Source: an uncultured Fibrobacterota bacterium
GTDB lineage: Bacteria > Fibrobacterota > Fibrobacteria > Fibrobacterales > Fibrobacteraceae
Length of the DNA: 51,752 nucleotides
Direction: 5' to 3'
NCBI GenBank assembly: GCA_903876665.1
Contig: CAIRAY010000031.1
Span: 1-51,752 of the forward strand
The notes beneath the pieces were generated by a model. That model saw nothing but the letters and a program-made list of their open reading frames with translations, did not search any database and was not told the origin of the DNA. The translations under genes were made by a program, and so were the position numbers. This document shows positions 7,400-16,944 of this stretch, piece after piece. Position 1 is the stretch's first letter; every line of letters begins with the position of its first letter.

Positions 7400-8538
7400 T
7401 GCGCATTTCTCTTTTCATGGGCTGCCTTACCCTTTTGCTCGGGATTTCGTCTTGTAGCTCCCACAACAGCGCCGGCAAAACCACCACGACCACCAACGGC
7501 ATCGCCGTGATATTCCCTAGCGGAAAGGGCGTACAGGGCTTTGAAGCCAGGCTCGCCCTGGGTAATCTGGATTCCAGAGGCCTGCCCCTAGAAATACAAT
7601 TGCTGGGCACGGAAGACTCCCTTCTGGCTCTCGATCCAGGAAGCTGGGCGCTGGTACAGGTTATGGACCTTACCGGGCAGTGGGGCGCTCTCCTGAGCCT
7701 GGTGGATTTGCAGGATTCCATTCGGACCGTGACACTAGCCCCCATCAGGCATTTGCAAGGGGCTTTACCCCCAAGCATGGCGGGCGATACGGTGGTGCTT
7801 TCTCATTCTTTTGCCCGCGCCATTGTTGACTCCCTGGGGAATTTTAGTATCTCCGGCGTCATCCCTGATTCCTGCGGAATCTTTGCGACCGTTGGTGACT
7901 CCTTAGTGCGCCTAGGGAATTTTCATAGCCAAAGCGACTCCGTGCATTTTGAAGTTTTTTCGAGTCCAATCCACCTTTCCCTGGATTCCACCCCGGTCCC
8001 GTCCTTGATGTGGCTGGATAATTTTGAAGATGCCAATACGCTTCCCCTTCCCGGCCCGTGGAACAAAAGCCCGGGCTGGAGATTCTTCACCCTCGACATC
8101 ACTTTTGGAATTCCTAGCAGCACCAATTCCGCAGATATGGGCCAGGCTCTCAGCAATGGAACTTTGTATGCAACCGGAACCCCCACCTCGGCGCAGGCCT
8201 GGATGGTCTTCAATCTTTCCCTGAAAGATTCCCTGACCGTGGACCTGACTCCGCTGGATTCCCTTTGCTTTAACTACCGGGCGGACGACGGGATAAAAAT
8301 CGAGTTGTTTGAACTGGGCCATGCCACCAGCACCACCCGAAGGTTTTTCCTGAATCTTCGGACCGCCAAGCCCAACTGGTCCAGCGTTTGTGTTGCCCTG
8401 GATTCGTTTACCCCAGACCCCGCAAATGAGACCGGACACTCGGATTGGTCCACCTTTGCCCCCAAAATCCATTCCATGCAATTCCTAAGCCCGAGCCAAG
8501 GAACCGTCCTGGGAATCGACGATGTGTATTTGAAATAG
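7396..8538 (+). CDS. Lipoprotein coupled to TIGR02147 copy A, with CBM11-like C-terminal region
   Basis: A 380-residue lipoprotein: the signal peptide ends in the lipobox GISSC, followed by a Ser/Thr-rich linker (TTTTT). The middle part looks like beta-sandwich repeats with many DS pairs. The C-terminal third (about 200-380) begins with DNFEDANTLPLPGPW and ends with VLGIDDVYLK, the layout of CIA30/CBM11-like jelly-roll carbohydrate-binding domains. That suggests binding of a glycan at the outer surface. It begins inside the stop codon of the TIGR02147 gene. The same two-gene arrangement recurs at 19746-21646 with a different ectodomain. Confidence 0.75.
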   Translation: MMRISLFMGCLTLLLGISSCSSHNSAGKTTTTTNGIAVIFPSGKGVQGFEARLALGNLDSRGLPLEIQLLGTEDSLLALDPGSWALVQVMDLTGQWGALLSLVDLQDSIRTVTLAPIRHLQGALPPSMAGDTVVLSHSFARAIVDSLGNFSISGVIPDSCGIFATVGDSLVRLGNFHSQSDSVHFEVFSSPIHLSLDSTPVPSLMWLDNFEDANTLPLPGPWNKSPGWRFFTLDITFGIPSSTNSADMGQALSNGTLYATGTPTSAQAWMVFNLSLKDSLTVDLTPLDSLCFNYRADDGIKIELFELGHATSTTRRFFLNLRTAKPNWSSVCVALDSFTPDPANETGHSDWSTFAPKIHSMQFLSPSQGTVLGIDDVYLK

Positions 8539-8606
8539 CTTCAAGAGAGGCTTGTCCTGGCTAGTCGCCTCATCGGGTAAAACCAACTCAAATTTCGCAA
8601 ACTAGC

Positions 8607-8657
8607 TTGCTTTTGACCTCATTTTTGTCTATAATTGTGATATTATTGAGGTCAAAA
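8607..8657 (+). promoter_or_regulatory. Promoter with perfect 11-bp palindromic operator
   Basis: TTTTGACCTCA (8611-8621) and TGAGGTCAAAA (8647-8657) are exact inverted copies separated by 25 bases. Between and around them lies TTGCTT (8607-8612), a 17-base spacer and a consensus TATAAT (8630-8635), giving a start near 8642. The left arm lies in the promoter spacer and the right arm in the short leader, where its GAGG is also the likely ribosome-binding site of the ATG at 8659. This is the geometry expected for an autoregulated operator or for a repressing loop. Confidence 0.6.
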
Positions 8658-8658
8658 T

Positions 8659-10023
8659 ATGAAAAGACTTGGCGAAGCCAACCTAGCAACATGGTACCAG
8701 CGCGCCTCGCGAAAGCCTCTGGTGATTCGGGGGGCACGGCAAGTCGGCAAGTCTACTTTGGTCCGAAATGTTGCGAAAAACCTCGGAGTGCCACTCTGGG
8801 AAATCAATCTGGAAAAGCATGCCAACTTGAACGCAGTCTTCGCGACCTTCGACATTGCGAAAATTTTGCAGGAGATTTCCCTCAGCTTGCGCGCTACCAG
8901 CGTTTGCGTTGGCCCGGGGATTCTATTTTTGGATGAGATCCAGGCCACACCTCAGGCCCTCGCGGCCCTTCGTTATTTTTATGAGGAGAGGCCAGAACTT
9001 GCCGTGATCGCCACCGGCTCTTTGCTGGAATTCACCTTAAGCGAGGCGGGGTTTTCCATGCCGGTGGGCCGCATCGAGTACGGCTGGCTAGGTCCAATGA
9101 CCTTCAGCGAATACCTAGAGGCGCAAGGCGATGGATCGCTGATTTTGATCCTTAACGATTTCCAGCCCAATATGTCCATCCCGCTAATGGCCCATGAGCG
9201 CCTGAATCAGAGGCTAAGGGAATTCTTGTATGTGGGGGGCATGCCCGAGGCCGTGGCCCGCTTTATCGAGACAGGTGATGCCATGCAGGCCGTAGAAGTC
9301 CATCACTCCATCCTCGAGACCTACCAGGAGGATTTTTCCAAGTACGCGCGCGGGGCGGACCTCGAAAAGATTCGTCGCGTATTTGCGCTATTGCCCGCAA
9401 ACATTGGACAGAAAATCCGTTTTAACCGTTTTCATCCGGACTGGAAAAGCAAGGATATCCGCCGTAGCCTGGAATTATTGACCCGCGCCGGCATTGCCAT
9501 TCAAGTGACCCACTGCGACGGATCTGGAGTTCCCCTGGCAGCGGGAGAAGATCCCACGGTGGCCAAACTATTTCATTTGGATGTTGGCTTAGCCGGCAGC
9601 TTGCTAGGAACGGGCATGATTCCCTTTGAGGAATTTCGCGCCGGACGCTTTATCAATGAAGGCCCCATGGCCGAACAATTTGTGGCACAACACTTATGGA
9701 ATTCGGGCTGGCGCACACAACATCCCAGTCTGCACTATTGGTTGCGGGGTGGACAAAACCACAATGCTGAAGTGGATTTTTTGGTCCAGAACGAAGGCGA
9801 TGTATTACCCATCGAAGTGAAATCCGGTGCATCGGGAAGCCTCCGCTCGCTTCATCAATTCATGGCCAAAGGAAACGCCCATACCGCACTTCGCTTTGAC
9901 CTGAACACTCCTTCGGACCAAGACCTTCAAATCCCCCTGATGACTGCAAACGGCCTGAGCGAGGTCCGTTTTCACCTTTGCAACCGCCCTCTGTACATGG
10001 CAGGAATACTGAAGTTTAAGTAA
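8659..10023 (+). CDS. ATP-binding protein of the DUF4143 AAA ATPase family
   Basis: A 454-residue cytoplasmic ATPase. The N-terminal AAA domain has a Walker A motif (GARQVGKST, 25-33), a Walker B motif (ILFLDEI, 88-94) and a sensor-like ATGSLLEF segment near 118. The C-terminal DUF4143 region ends in EVDFL...LPIEVKSG (about 371-392), which has the D-(E/Q)xK spacing of a PD-(D/E)XK nuclease-like fold. Members of this family are abundant, often mobile and of unknown role; toxin-antitoxin-like or defence functions have been suggested. It is preceded by a palindromic promoter. The next gene follows by 16 bases, but functional linkage is not implied. Confidence 0.88.
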   Translation: MKRLGEANLATWYQRASRKPLVIRGARQVGKSTLVRNVAKNLGVPLWEINLEKHANLNAVFATFDIAKILQEISLSLRATSVCVGPGILFLDEIQATPQALAALRYFYEERPELAVIATGSLLEFTLSEAGFSMPVGRIEYGWLGPMTFSEYLEAQGDGSLILILNDFQPNMSIPLMAHERLNQRLREFLYVGGMPEAVARFIETGDAMQAVEVHHSILETYQEDFSKYARGADLEKIRRVFALLPANIGQKIRFNRFHPDWKSKDIRRSLELLTRAGIAIQVTHCDGSGVPLAAGEDPTVAKLFHLDVGLAGSLLGTGMIPFEEFRAGRFINEGPMAEQFVAQHLWNSGWRTQHPSLHYWLRGGQNHNAEVDFLVQNEGDVLPIEVKSGASGSLRSLHQFMAKGNAHTALRFDLNTPSDQDLQIPLMTANGLSEVRFHLCNRPLYMAGILKFK

Positions 10024-10039
10024 TGTTACATTTTGGCCC

Positions 10040-10693
10040 ATGAACCCATTTCAGATTCTGCTCGGGCTACTTCTTTTATGCGTCACCTCCCTTTCTGCGG
10101 CCATCAATGTGGCCGTGCTGGACATTTCGGGCTCCTTCAAAGACTTCAGCCGCGAAGACCTGAGCGCGGTGGCCAGTCGCTTTGAAACGGAGCTCGCAAA
10201 GACGGCACAAGTCAACGTGCTGGAGCGGCGCAAAATGGATTTGATTTTGCAGGAACAGGATTTTCAACAATCCACGGAATGTAAATCCAGCGAATGCCAA
10301 GTCAAGGCGGGCCAGCTGCTCGGAGTAGATCGCATCATCACAGGTACTCTCAGCAAAGTGGATAAGCTGTATACATTGAACCTGAAAATGATCCAGGTGG
10401 AATCCGGGGTGATTGTACTTTCCTATGCTCTCGACATTCACGGTGACATGGAAGCTCTTTTTCGCGGTGGCTGCTTTGAGATGGCGCAAATATTTTCGGG
10501 ACTGAAAAAGCCCGCGAATAATCACGGTGTACTCACCATGGAAAAGCCCAGCAAGTGGCCATGGATCGTTGGGGGTCTTGGGGTTCTGGCTATTGGGGGT
10601 GGCGTGTATTTGTTTTTCAACCAAGCGGGAGAAAAGACACGGCGAATTTCGACATGCCAGGAAGGCGATTGCTTAGCAGGGTTGGCCCCATGA
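10040..10693 (+). CDS. CsgG-like periplasmic protein with C-terminal membrane helix
   Basis: A 217-residue exported protein: signal peptide (about 1-20), then a CsgG/DUF2380-like alpha-beta domain. Recognisable parts are NVAVLDISG near the start, NVLERRKMDLILQEQ, a Cys pair in STECKSSECQ, and LLGVDRIITGTLSK, the pattern shared by curli-assembly-type CsgG and related envelope proteins that sense or build outer-membrane assemblies. A single membrane helix at about 172-191 and a short cysteine-containing tail end the protein. True CsgG is a lipoprotein without this C-terminal helix, so this is a relative and not the curli secretion pore. It overlaps the next gene by four bases. Confidence 0.7.
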   Translation: MNPFQILLGLLLLCVTSLSAAINVAVLDISGSFKDFSREDLSAVASRFETELAKTAQVNVLERRKMDLILQEQDFQQSTECKSSECQVKAGQLLGVDRIITGTLSKVDKLYTLNLKMIQVESGVIVLSYALDIHGDMEALFRGGCFEMAQIFSGLKKPANNHGVLTMEKPSKWPWIVGGLGVLAIGGGVYLFFNQAGEKTRRISTCQEGDCLAGLAP

Positions 10694-11916
10694 AATCCAT
10701 CCTCCCACATTTTTTCGTAGCCACCTTTCTTCTGTCCTGTTCCAATACGGCTCCCGATTTTCCGGGTGACAACGCCCAAAAAACAGACATCATCACGTCC
10801 TATGGAATTTCTTTGAATGGCATTCCCGAATTTGACTCGGTCACTGTGCATATTTCTGTGGACAGCGTGGCCCGCGAACGCTTGCTGTTCAATCCTCTGG
10901 ATATGAATGGAGACTCCAATATTCTTTTTGATTTCGTTGCGGATGAGGGCTCGGACATTTCACTATTCTCTTTGGTCTGGAATCATGGCGAGGTAGTCGG
11001 GTACCAGGATCGAAAAACATCTTCTAGTGAAATTTCTGCCATAAATTTTTTGGCAGGCGACGCGCCGCCCGCACCAAAAACCAATCCCATTTTTTTGCCT
11101 ACGCCCCAGGCTCTTATCGTAAATACAAGTCCCATGAACCCGGACTTCCTATATTTTCATGTGACTTTTGACTCCATCCCCGACATCGACATTACGGAAA
11201 TCCACCACTTCTCCAACCTTTGTACCTACACGGTCGGAGTGGATATGGGCCGGGATGGATTTGTGGATAATTATTGGCCTTTGAACCGAAACACAACGCA
11301 ATGGAGCCTGGCCGAAGGCCTGACCAAGCCCACCAGCCAAACCAAATTCAATGTGGTGATCACGCCCAATTGCCGAGGCTATGGCGACCTACCCCCGAAG
11401 ACCATGCCCCTCAGCCCCCAAATCGACGCCAACGCATTTATTGACTCCCGCGATGGACAGCCCTACCCCACGGTCACCATCGGCACCCAAACCTGGATGG
11501 CCACAAATCTGAATTATGCAAGTCCCACATCCAAATGCTTCCGAGATTCTACTGCATATTGCGATACAGACGGTCGCCTATATGATTGGACCTCATCCAC
11601 CACGATTTGCCCCGCAGATTGGCATTTGCCCACAGACGCTGAATGGGGAGAACTATTATCTGCAACAAATTCTTCCGCAACGGATGCGACTCCACTCATG
11701 GCGGACCTGGGGTATTTCAAGGGTTCAGATACTTATGGCTTTGCAGGTGTCCCTACCGGAGCATTTTTAGGCGGAGATTTTTCCATTTCTAAATACGAGG
11801 CCTGGTGGTGGTCCTCCAATAGCCAGTACACCTTCCACCTGTTATCGGACAACACAAGTCAGCGAATTGCTGTTACCGATGACTTTTGGCTTAATGTGCG
11901 GTGTATCAAGGATTAA
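10690..11916 (+). CDS. FISUMP-domain lipoprotein (copy 1)
   Basis: A 408-residue predicted lipoprotein with lipobox LLSC (C17). The start at 10690 overlaps the CsgG-like gene's stop as ATGA and is preferred over an upstream in-frame start because it yields the signal peptide. The C-terminal domain (about 255-408) is the Fibrobacter succinogenes major paralogous domain (TIGR02145/FISUMP): TVTIGTQTWMATNLNYA, then GRLYDW, TICPADWHLPTDAEW and the closing VRCIKD. This C-type-lectin-like domain is characteristic of Fibrobacter and some Bacteroidetes surface proteins. The N-terminal 250 residues look like beta-sandwich with no recognised family. It ends two bases from the convergent gene, so no terminator fits between them. 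Confidence 0.85.
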   Translation: MKSILPHFFVATFLLSCSNTAPDFPGDNAQKTDIITSYGISLNGIPEFDSVTVHISVDSVARERLLFNPLDMNGDSNILFDFVADEGSDISLFSLVWNHGEVVGYQDRKTSSSEISAINFLAGDAPPAPKTNPIFLPTPQALIVNTSPMNPDFLYFHVTFDSIPDIDITEIHHFSNLCTYTVGVDMGRDGFVDNYWPLNRNTTQWSLAEGLTKPTSQTKFNVVITPNCRGYGDLPPKTMPLSPQIDANAFIDSRDGQPYPTVTIGTQTWMATNLNYASPTSKCFRDSTAYCDTDGRLYDWTSSTTICPADWHLPTDAEWGELLSATNSSATDATPLMADLGYFKGSDTYGFAGVPTGAFLGGDFSISKYEAWWWSSNSQYTFHLLSDNTSQRIAVTDDFWLNVRCIKD

Positions 11917-11918
11917 GT

Positions 11919-12635
11919 TTATGTGTAATCCCGGGCACCAAAAATCGCGGTGCCTACGCGGATCAGAGTTGAGCCCTCGGCAATGGCGATTTCGAGGTCG
12001 TCGGTCATGCCTATGGAGAGTTCCGTGAATTGGGAAAAAATTCCGCCCCGGAATTGCATGCGGTCTCGCATTTGCCGGAGCCAGGCAAAGCCTTTGCGGC
12101 TATCCTCGGGGTTCCCGGAATTTACCCCGATGGTCATAAGACCCCGATAGCGTATGTTGAGAAAGGGGGGCAGGCTCAAGAGGAATGCCTCAACATCCTT
12201 CATCTCCAATCCACTTTTTGTCGCTTCTTGGCTGGTATTCACCTGAAACAATACATCCAAGGTTTTTTTTGAATCATAACTGGCTGCCTGGTACTTTTTG
12301 AGAGCATCCAAACTATCCACGGAATGGATCCAATCGGCGATTTTAGCAGCCTTGGTCCATTTATTGCTCTGCACCGGGCCGATCACATGCAACGTCACAC
12401 CCGGCCTAGGGGTGTTGAATTTGCGCTGGGCTTCCTGGACCTTGTTTTCTCCGAATTCCGTTGCGCCTGCTTGGATGGCGGCTTCCACATCGGAGATGGG
12501 GTGCATTTTGGATACCCACACCAGCTTCACGCTGCGGGGATCCCGACGGCAATGTGCGCAGGCTTCGGCAATACGCATTTTTACCCGCAGGGCATTTGCG
12601 GAAAGTTCTTTGGCGCGAGTATCGATAGAAATCAT
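11919..12635 (-). CDS. yggS: PLP-binding homeostasis protein (YggS/PLPBP/YBL036C family)
   Basis: A 238-residue single-domain protein of the YggS/PROSC family, which binds pyridoxal 5'-phosphate and maintains vitamin B6 and amino acid homeostasis without known catalysis. The cofactor lysine is K43 in VWVSKMHP. Other family hallmarks are FGENKVQEA, HVIGPVQSNK, the LSIGMTDDLEIAI motif and the C-terminal STLIRVGTAIFGAR. Its length is typical. It begins three bases after the lon stop, so it is likely the last gene of the clpP-clpX-lon transcript. Confidence 0.95.
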   Translation of the reverse strand: MISIDTRAKELSANALRVKMRIAEACAHCRRDPRSVKLVWVSKMHPISDVEAAIQAGATEFGENKVQEAQRKFNTPRPGVTLHVIGPVQSNKWTKAAKIADWIHSVDSLDALKKYQAASYDSKKTLDVLFQVNTSQEATKSGLEMKDVEAFLLSLPPFLNIRYRGLMTIGVNSGNPEDSRKGFAWLRQMRDRMQFRGGIFSQFTELSIGMTDDLEIAIAEGSTLIRVGTAIFGARDYT

Positions 12636-12638
12636 AGC

Positions 12639-15017
12639 CTAGGTCTTTGGTTTCGCGGGCTTGACTGGGGTAGAAATTTCTTTCTTCTTTGCAGGGCGCA
12701 CAAACAACAGCTTGATGATTTCGTCGATGTGCTGGTGCTTCTTGATCACTAGGCCTTCGCGAACCACCTTGGGCAACTCGGAAATTTGGCGATCGTTGTC
12801 GGCGGGCAAATGCACGGTCTTCACGCCCGACTGCAAGGCCGCGATGGTCTTTTCCGTGAGGCCACCGATGGCATGGATGCGTCCGGTGAGGGACACTTCA
12901 CCGGTGAAGGCGATGTCGGGAGCAATGGCTTGCCGCGTAAATGCACTCAGCAATACCAGAGTCAAGGCGATGCCTGCAGAAGGGCCATCCTTGGGGACCG
13001 CACCTTCGGGAATGTGAATGTGAATATCGGTCTTGCGGAAAATGTCGGGGTCCACATCAAAGAGCTTGGCGCGCTGGCGCACCAGGGTCAGGGCGATGTG
13101 TGCGGATTCCTTCATGACTTCGCCCAGTTTGCCCGTAAGCTCCATGCGACCACGACCCGAAAGCAAGGCGCACTCGAGCTGCAAAATTTCGCCTCCCACG
13201 GAGGTGTAGGCAAGGCCCGTCACCACACCCGGAGTCACCTTGGTGGGCAAACGGTTGCGATGAAATGGAGCGACGCCCAAGTATTTTTGCAAATCTTTTG
13301 GACCAATGGCGGGCTTGAATTTGGTTTTGGAAACGATCTCTAACGCGCGCTTGCGGGCCAGGTGGTCGAGCTGGCGCTCCAGTTCGCGCACACCCGCTTC
13401 GCGGGTGTATTCATCCAGGATTCCATCTAAAGTATCGTCAGCCACCACGAGCTGTTTGGGGATTTGCACGCCGTTGCGCACGCCGACTTTGGCCAGCAAA
13501 TGCCGACGCACAATCTCGTGCTTTTCGTGGCGATGGTAGCCGCTCAGGGTGACGGTTTCCATGCGGTCCTGCAAGGGACCCGGGATGCGTTCAGCCATGT
13601 TGGCGGTAGCGATAAAGAGCACGCGGCTCAGATCAATGCCCACTTCCAAATAATGATCTTGGAACTCCCGATTCTGCTCGGGATCCAACACTTCGAGGAG
13701 CGCGCTCGCGGGGTCACCCCGGAAGTCGCTCGACATTTTGTCCATTTCGTCCAAAAGAATCACAGGATTCATGGACTTGGCTTTGCGCAGGGCTTGCACA
13801 ATGCGCCCGGGCATGGAGCCGATATAGGTGCGACGATGTCCACGGATCTCGGCTTCGTCGCGGATGCCACCCAAGGTAATGCGCACATAGTTGCGACCCA
13901 TGGCGGTGGCGATAGATTTGGCCAGCGACGTTTTGCCAACACCGGGAGGACCGGCCAGGCAAAGGATGGGGGTGCGCTTTTCGTCGGTAGCCAGCTTAAG
14001 AACGGCCACATGCTCGAGGATGCGTTCTTTGACCTTTTCGAGGCCATAGTGATGCAAATCGAGTTCTTTACGCACTTTATCCAAATTCAATTCGTCAGGA
14101 GTGTACTGACCAAAAGGAAGCGCGAGAATGGTGTCGATGTAGTTGCGAACCACCGAATATTCAGGCGTGGAAGGATGCAGATTAGGCATGCGCGCAAATT
14201 CTTCGCGCACCTTTTCTTCCACCAAAGGAGGCAAGCTCTTTTCACGGATGCGCTTGTCGATGGCGGCCAAATCCGGACTCGATAGTTCGGGACTTTCGAG
14301 CTCTTCTTGCAAAACGCGAATTTGTTCGTTGATGAACCACTCTCGTTGGTTCTGCTGCATGCGGTGGCGCACATCCTGTTCCACGCGCGTGTGCAGCTGC
14401 TGCATTTCGGCAACGCCATTCATCAATGTGCAAACCAAGCCAACGGATTCATCCAAGGAAGCACTTTCTAACAAACGTTGCTTTTCTGGGAGGGAGCCCC
14501 TCACAAAGGGGGTGATCGAATTGACCACATCCAACGGGTTTTCGATGGTCACCAAATTCTGCAGAAATTCGGGGGGAATGTCGCGCACAGTTTCTGTGTA
14601 ACGGCGGAAGGTGGCAAGGGCTTCTTCTTTTAGCTTAAGCGCCGTCACCTCATCGGGAATCTCGTAGGTGCAGGGCTCGACATTGGCCATCCAGCAGCCA
14701 TCTTCAATTTTGAGGTCCAGGGCTTTGACCACGACCACGCCATCGACCAGAGTCTTCACAAATCCGTTTGGCATATAAACGACATTGTGGACCTGCACCA
14801 CGATGCCGATATTATGTAGTTCGCTTGCCGAAGTAATGGATTCCAATTCCAGATTGTGCTGCAAGAGCAGGAGCACAAATTGTTCGTCCTTTTCGCGGGT
14901 GAATTCCAAGGCCCGCACCGAGGAGTCCCGCCCAATAAGGAGGGGAGAGGACGACCCAGGGAAGACAATGGAATCGCGGACCGGAACCACGGCAAATCGC
15001 GCCGCTAAATTGATCAC
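12639..15017 (-). CDS. lon: ATP-dependent protease La (Lon)
   Basis: A 792-residue Lon protease that degrades misfolded and regulatory proteins. The N-terminal substrate-binding LAN domain (about 8-200) is followed by an AAA+ module with Walker A GPPGVGKT (356-363) and Walker B VILLDEMDK (about 419-427), and a C-terminal Ser-Lys peptidase domain with S680 in KDGPSAG and K723 in LTEKTIAA. The start codon is GTG, immediately after the clpX stop (TAAGTG), which indicates tight coupling. The position next to clpPX is common across bacteria. All active-site residues are present. Confidence 0.97.
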   Translation of the reverse strand: MINLAARFAVVPVRDSIVFPGSSSPLLIGRDSSVRALEFTREKDEQFVLLLLQHNLELESITSASELHNIGIVVQVHNVVYMPNGFVKTLVDGVVVVKALDLKIEDGCWMANVEPCTYEIPDEVTALKLKEEALATFRRYTETVRDIPPEFLQNLVTIENPLDVVNSITPFVRGSLPEKQRLLESASLDESVGLVCTLMNGVAEMQQLHTRVEQDVRHRMQQNQREWFINEQIRVLQEELESPELSSPDLAAIDKRIREKSLPPLVEEKVREEFARMPNLHPSTPEYSVVRNYIDTILALPFGQYTPDELNLDKVRKELDLHHYGLEKVKERILEHVAVLKLATDEKRTPILCLAGPPGVGKTSLAKSIATAMGRNYVRITLGGIRDEAEIRGHRRTYIGSMPGRIVQALRKAKSMNPVILLDEMDKMSSDFRGDPASALLEVLDPEQNREFQDHYLEVGIDLSRVLFIATANMAERIPGPLQDRMETVTLSGYHRHEKHEIVRRHLLAKVGVRNGVQIPKQLVVADDTLDGILDEYTREAGVRELERQLDHLARKRALEIVSKTKFKPAIGPKDLQKYLGVAPFHRNRLPTKVTPGVVTGLAYTSVGGEILQLECALLSGRGRMELTGKLGEVMKESAHIALTLVRQRAKLFDVDPDIFRKTDIHIHIPEGAVPKDGPSAGIALTLVLLSAFTRQAIAPDIAFTGEVSLTGRIHAIGGLTEKTIAALQSGVKTVHLPADNDRQISELPKVVREGLVIKKHQHIDEIIKLLFVRPAKKKEISTPVKPAKPKT

Positions 15018-16325
15018 TTAGGCCACCTTTTTACGGGTGGCTTTGCGGGTCGCCACTTCGGGCTTGGCAACCACATCAGATTCCGGCAACATGGCCGACT
15101 CGACCATTTCTGCGGTAACCACAAATTCAGAAACATCTTGCGTTCCAGGAAGGTCGAACATGGGCTGTTGCAAAACGCGCTCCATGACGCTACGGAGCCC
15201 GCGGGCACCGGTTTTACGCACAAGTGTCTGCTTGACGATCGCCTGCAAAGCGCCTTCTTCAAACTTCAGCTCGATGTTTTCCATCTCGAACAAGCGCCCA
15301 AACTGTTTCACCAGAGCGTTCTTGGGCTGGGTCAAGATTTGCATCAGGGCGTCGGCATCGAGCTCGTCGAGTCCGACGATCACGGGCAAGCGGCCCACAA
15401 GCTCGGGAATCAGGCCAAATTGGATCAGATCGTCTGGCTCACATTGGCGAAAAAGCGACCCCATGGAGAGCTCTTTGCCACTGTTGATGTCGGCTCCGAA
15501 TCCCATTCCGCCACGATTGATGCGACGCATGACAATACGGTCCAGGGATTCAAAGGCTCCACCGCAGATAAACAGGATATTACGGGTATTGATATGCACC
15601 AAAGGTTGTTCGGGATGCTTGCGCCCGCCCTTGGGAGGAATGGCCGCCACGGTGCCTTCGAGAATTTTGAGCAGGCCCTGCTGCACGCCTTCACCGGAAA
15701 CATCGCGGGTGATGGAAGCATTAGCGCTCTTGCGGGCAATCTTGTCGATTTCGTCCACAAAGATGATGCCCTTCTCGGCCTTCTTGGGATCGTAATCCGC
15801 GGACTGCAGCAGGCGCACCAGAATGCTTTCCACATCTTCGCCCACGTAGCCGGCTTCGGTCAGGACCGTCGCATCCACAATGGTAAAGGGGACATTTAAA
15901 AAGCGGGCCATGGTCTGGGCCAGCAAGGTTTTTCCGGAACCGGTGGATCCGATCAGGAGCAAGTTGGACTTGTCGACTTCGACTCCGCCGACTTTGCCTT
16001 CCTGATGTTGCAGACGCTTGTAGTGGTTGTAGACCGAGACCGCGAGAGCCTTTTTGGCGGGGTCCTGTCCGATAACATACTCGTCAAGATGGGCTTTGAT
16101 CTGGGATGGAATGGGCAAATCGCTAGCGGCAGGCTGGCCTGCTACACCGGGCACGGCTTTGCCTGCGTCACGGGCCAATTCTTCGGCGAGGATCCCGTGG
16201 CACATCATGGTGCATTCGTTGCAAATATGCACGCCAGGGCCTGTCAGGATCTTAGCGACCTGTTCGGCACCCTTTCCGCAGAAGGAGCAAGTGACGCGGG
16301 GATGACTTTTTCCGGTTCGGTACAT
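15018..16325 (-). CDS. clpX: ATP-dependent Clp protease ATP-binding subunit ClpX
   Basis: A 435-residue AAA+ unfoldase that feeds tagged substrates into ClpP. The N-terminal zinc-binding domain has C13, C16, C35 and C38. Walker A is GSTGSGKT, Walker B is [11 protein letters not shown], and the pore and IGF-type regions are in the expected order. The C-terminus carries an Ala/Lys-rich tail of about 25 residues. It starts nine bases after clpP and abuts lon, consistent with one proteolysis operon. Confidence 0.97.
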   Translation of the reverse strand: MYRTGKSHPRVTCSFCGKGAEQVAKILTGPGVHICNECTMMCHGILAEELARDAGKAVPGVAGQPAASDLPIPSQIKAHLDEYVIGQDPAKKALAVSVYNHYKRLQHQEGKVGGVEVDKSNLLLIGSTGSGKTLLAQTMARFLNVPFTIVDATVLTEAGYVGEDVESILVRLLQSADYDPKKAEKGIIFVDEIDKIARKSANASITRDVSGEGVQQGLLKILEGTVAAIPPKGGRKHPEQPLVHINTRNILFICGGAFESLDRIVMRRINRGGMGFGADINSGKELSMGSLFRQCEPDDLIQFGLIPELVGRLPVIVGLDELDADALMQILTQPKNALVKQFGRLFEMENIELKFEEGALQAIVKQTLVRKTGARGLRSVMERVLQQPMFDLPGTQDVSEFVVTAEMVESAMLPESDVVAKPEVATRKATRKKVA

Positions 16326-16334
16326 CCAGGCCTC

Positions 16335-16925
16335 TTACTTCGCGAGCTTGCGCGGTGCAAAAATTTCGTCAACGATTCCGAAGTCCAGCGCGTCCTGCGC
16401 GCCCATGTAGAAGTCGCGGTCCGTCTTTTCGCGGACATCGGTAATGGATTTTCCAGTATGCTTGGAGACGATTTTGGCCAGGTCATCGCGGGAGCGGATG
16501 ATTTCTTTGGCATGGATCTGGATGTCGGAAGACTGGCCCGTGGCGGCGCCCATGGGCTGGTGCAACATGACCTTGGAATGCGGAAGCGCGTAACGCTTGC
16601 CCTTGGTACCGGCAGCCAAAAGCACCGCGGCCATGGAAATGGCGGAACCCGTGCAGATGGTCACGATGTCGGGACGGATGTGCTGCATGGTATCATAGAT
16701 GGCCAGACCAGAAGCCACATAGCCACCGGGGCTATTGATGTACAGGATGATGTCCTTTTCGGGATTCTCGTATTCGAGAAAAATCATCTGGGCCATGATG
16801 TTGTTCGCGACCTGGTCGCCGATGGGATCACCCAGAAAAATGATGCGCTCTTTGAGAAGACGGGAATAGATATCGTAGACCCGCTCGCCGCGGCCGGTGT
16901 TCTCAATAATTGTTGGGATGAGCAT
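16335..16925 (-). CDS. clpP: ATP-dependent Clp protease proteolytic subunit ClpP
   Basis: A 196-residue serine peptidase that forms the tetradecameric ClpP chamber. The catalytic triad is visible: S97 in GSAISMAA, H122 in MLHQPMG and D171 in TDRDFYM, at the same numbering as the Escherichia coli enzyme. The segment GSAISMAA differs from the more usual GQAASMGA, but the nucleophile is kept. No long propeptide is present. A promoter-like sequence lies directly upstream in the 57-base gap to the glycosyltransferase gene. Confidence 0.97.
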   Translation of the reverse strand: MLIPTIIENTGRGERVYDIYSRLLKERIIFLGDPIGDQVANNIMAQMIFLEYENPEKDIILYINSPGGYVASGLAIYDTMQHIRPDIVTICTGSAISMAAVLLAAGTKGKRYALPHSKVMLHQPMGAATGQSSDIQIHAKEIIRSRDDLAKIVSKHTGKSITDVREKTDRDFYMGAQDALDFGIVDEIFAPRKLAK

Positions 16926-16944
16926 TTTCGCCTCTTTGATTAAT

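Noticed and set aside
13464-14285. 273-codon plus-strand frame inside lon
   Set aside because: Antisense to the conserved Lon AAA+ region; no domain and His/Gln-rich composition typical of shadows.
16005-16943. 312-codon plus-strand frame across clpP and clpX
   Set aside because: Antisense shadow of two well-conserved genes, with no ribosome site or recognisable domain.
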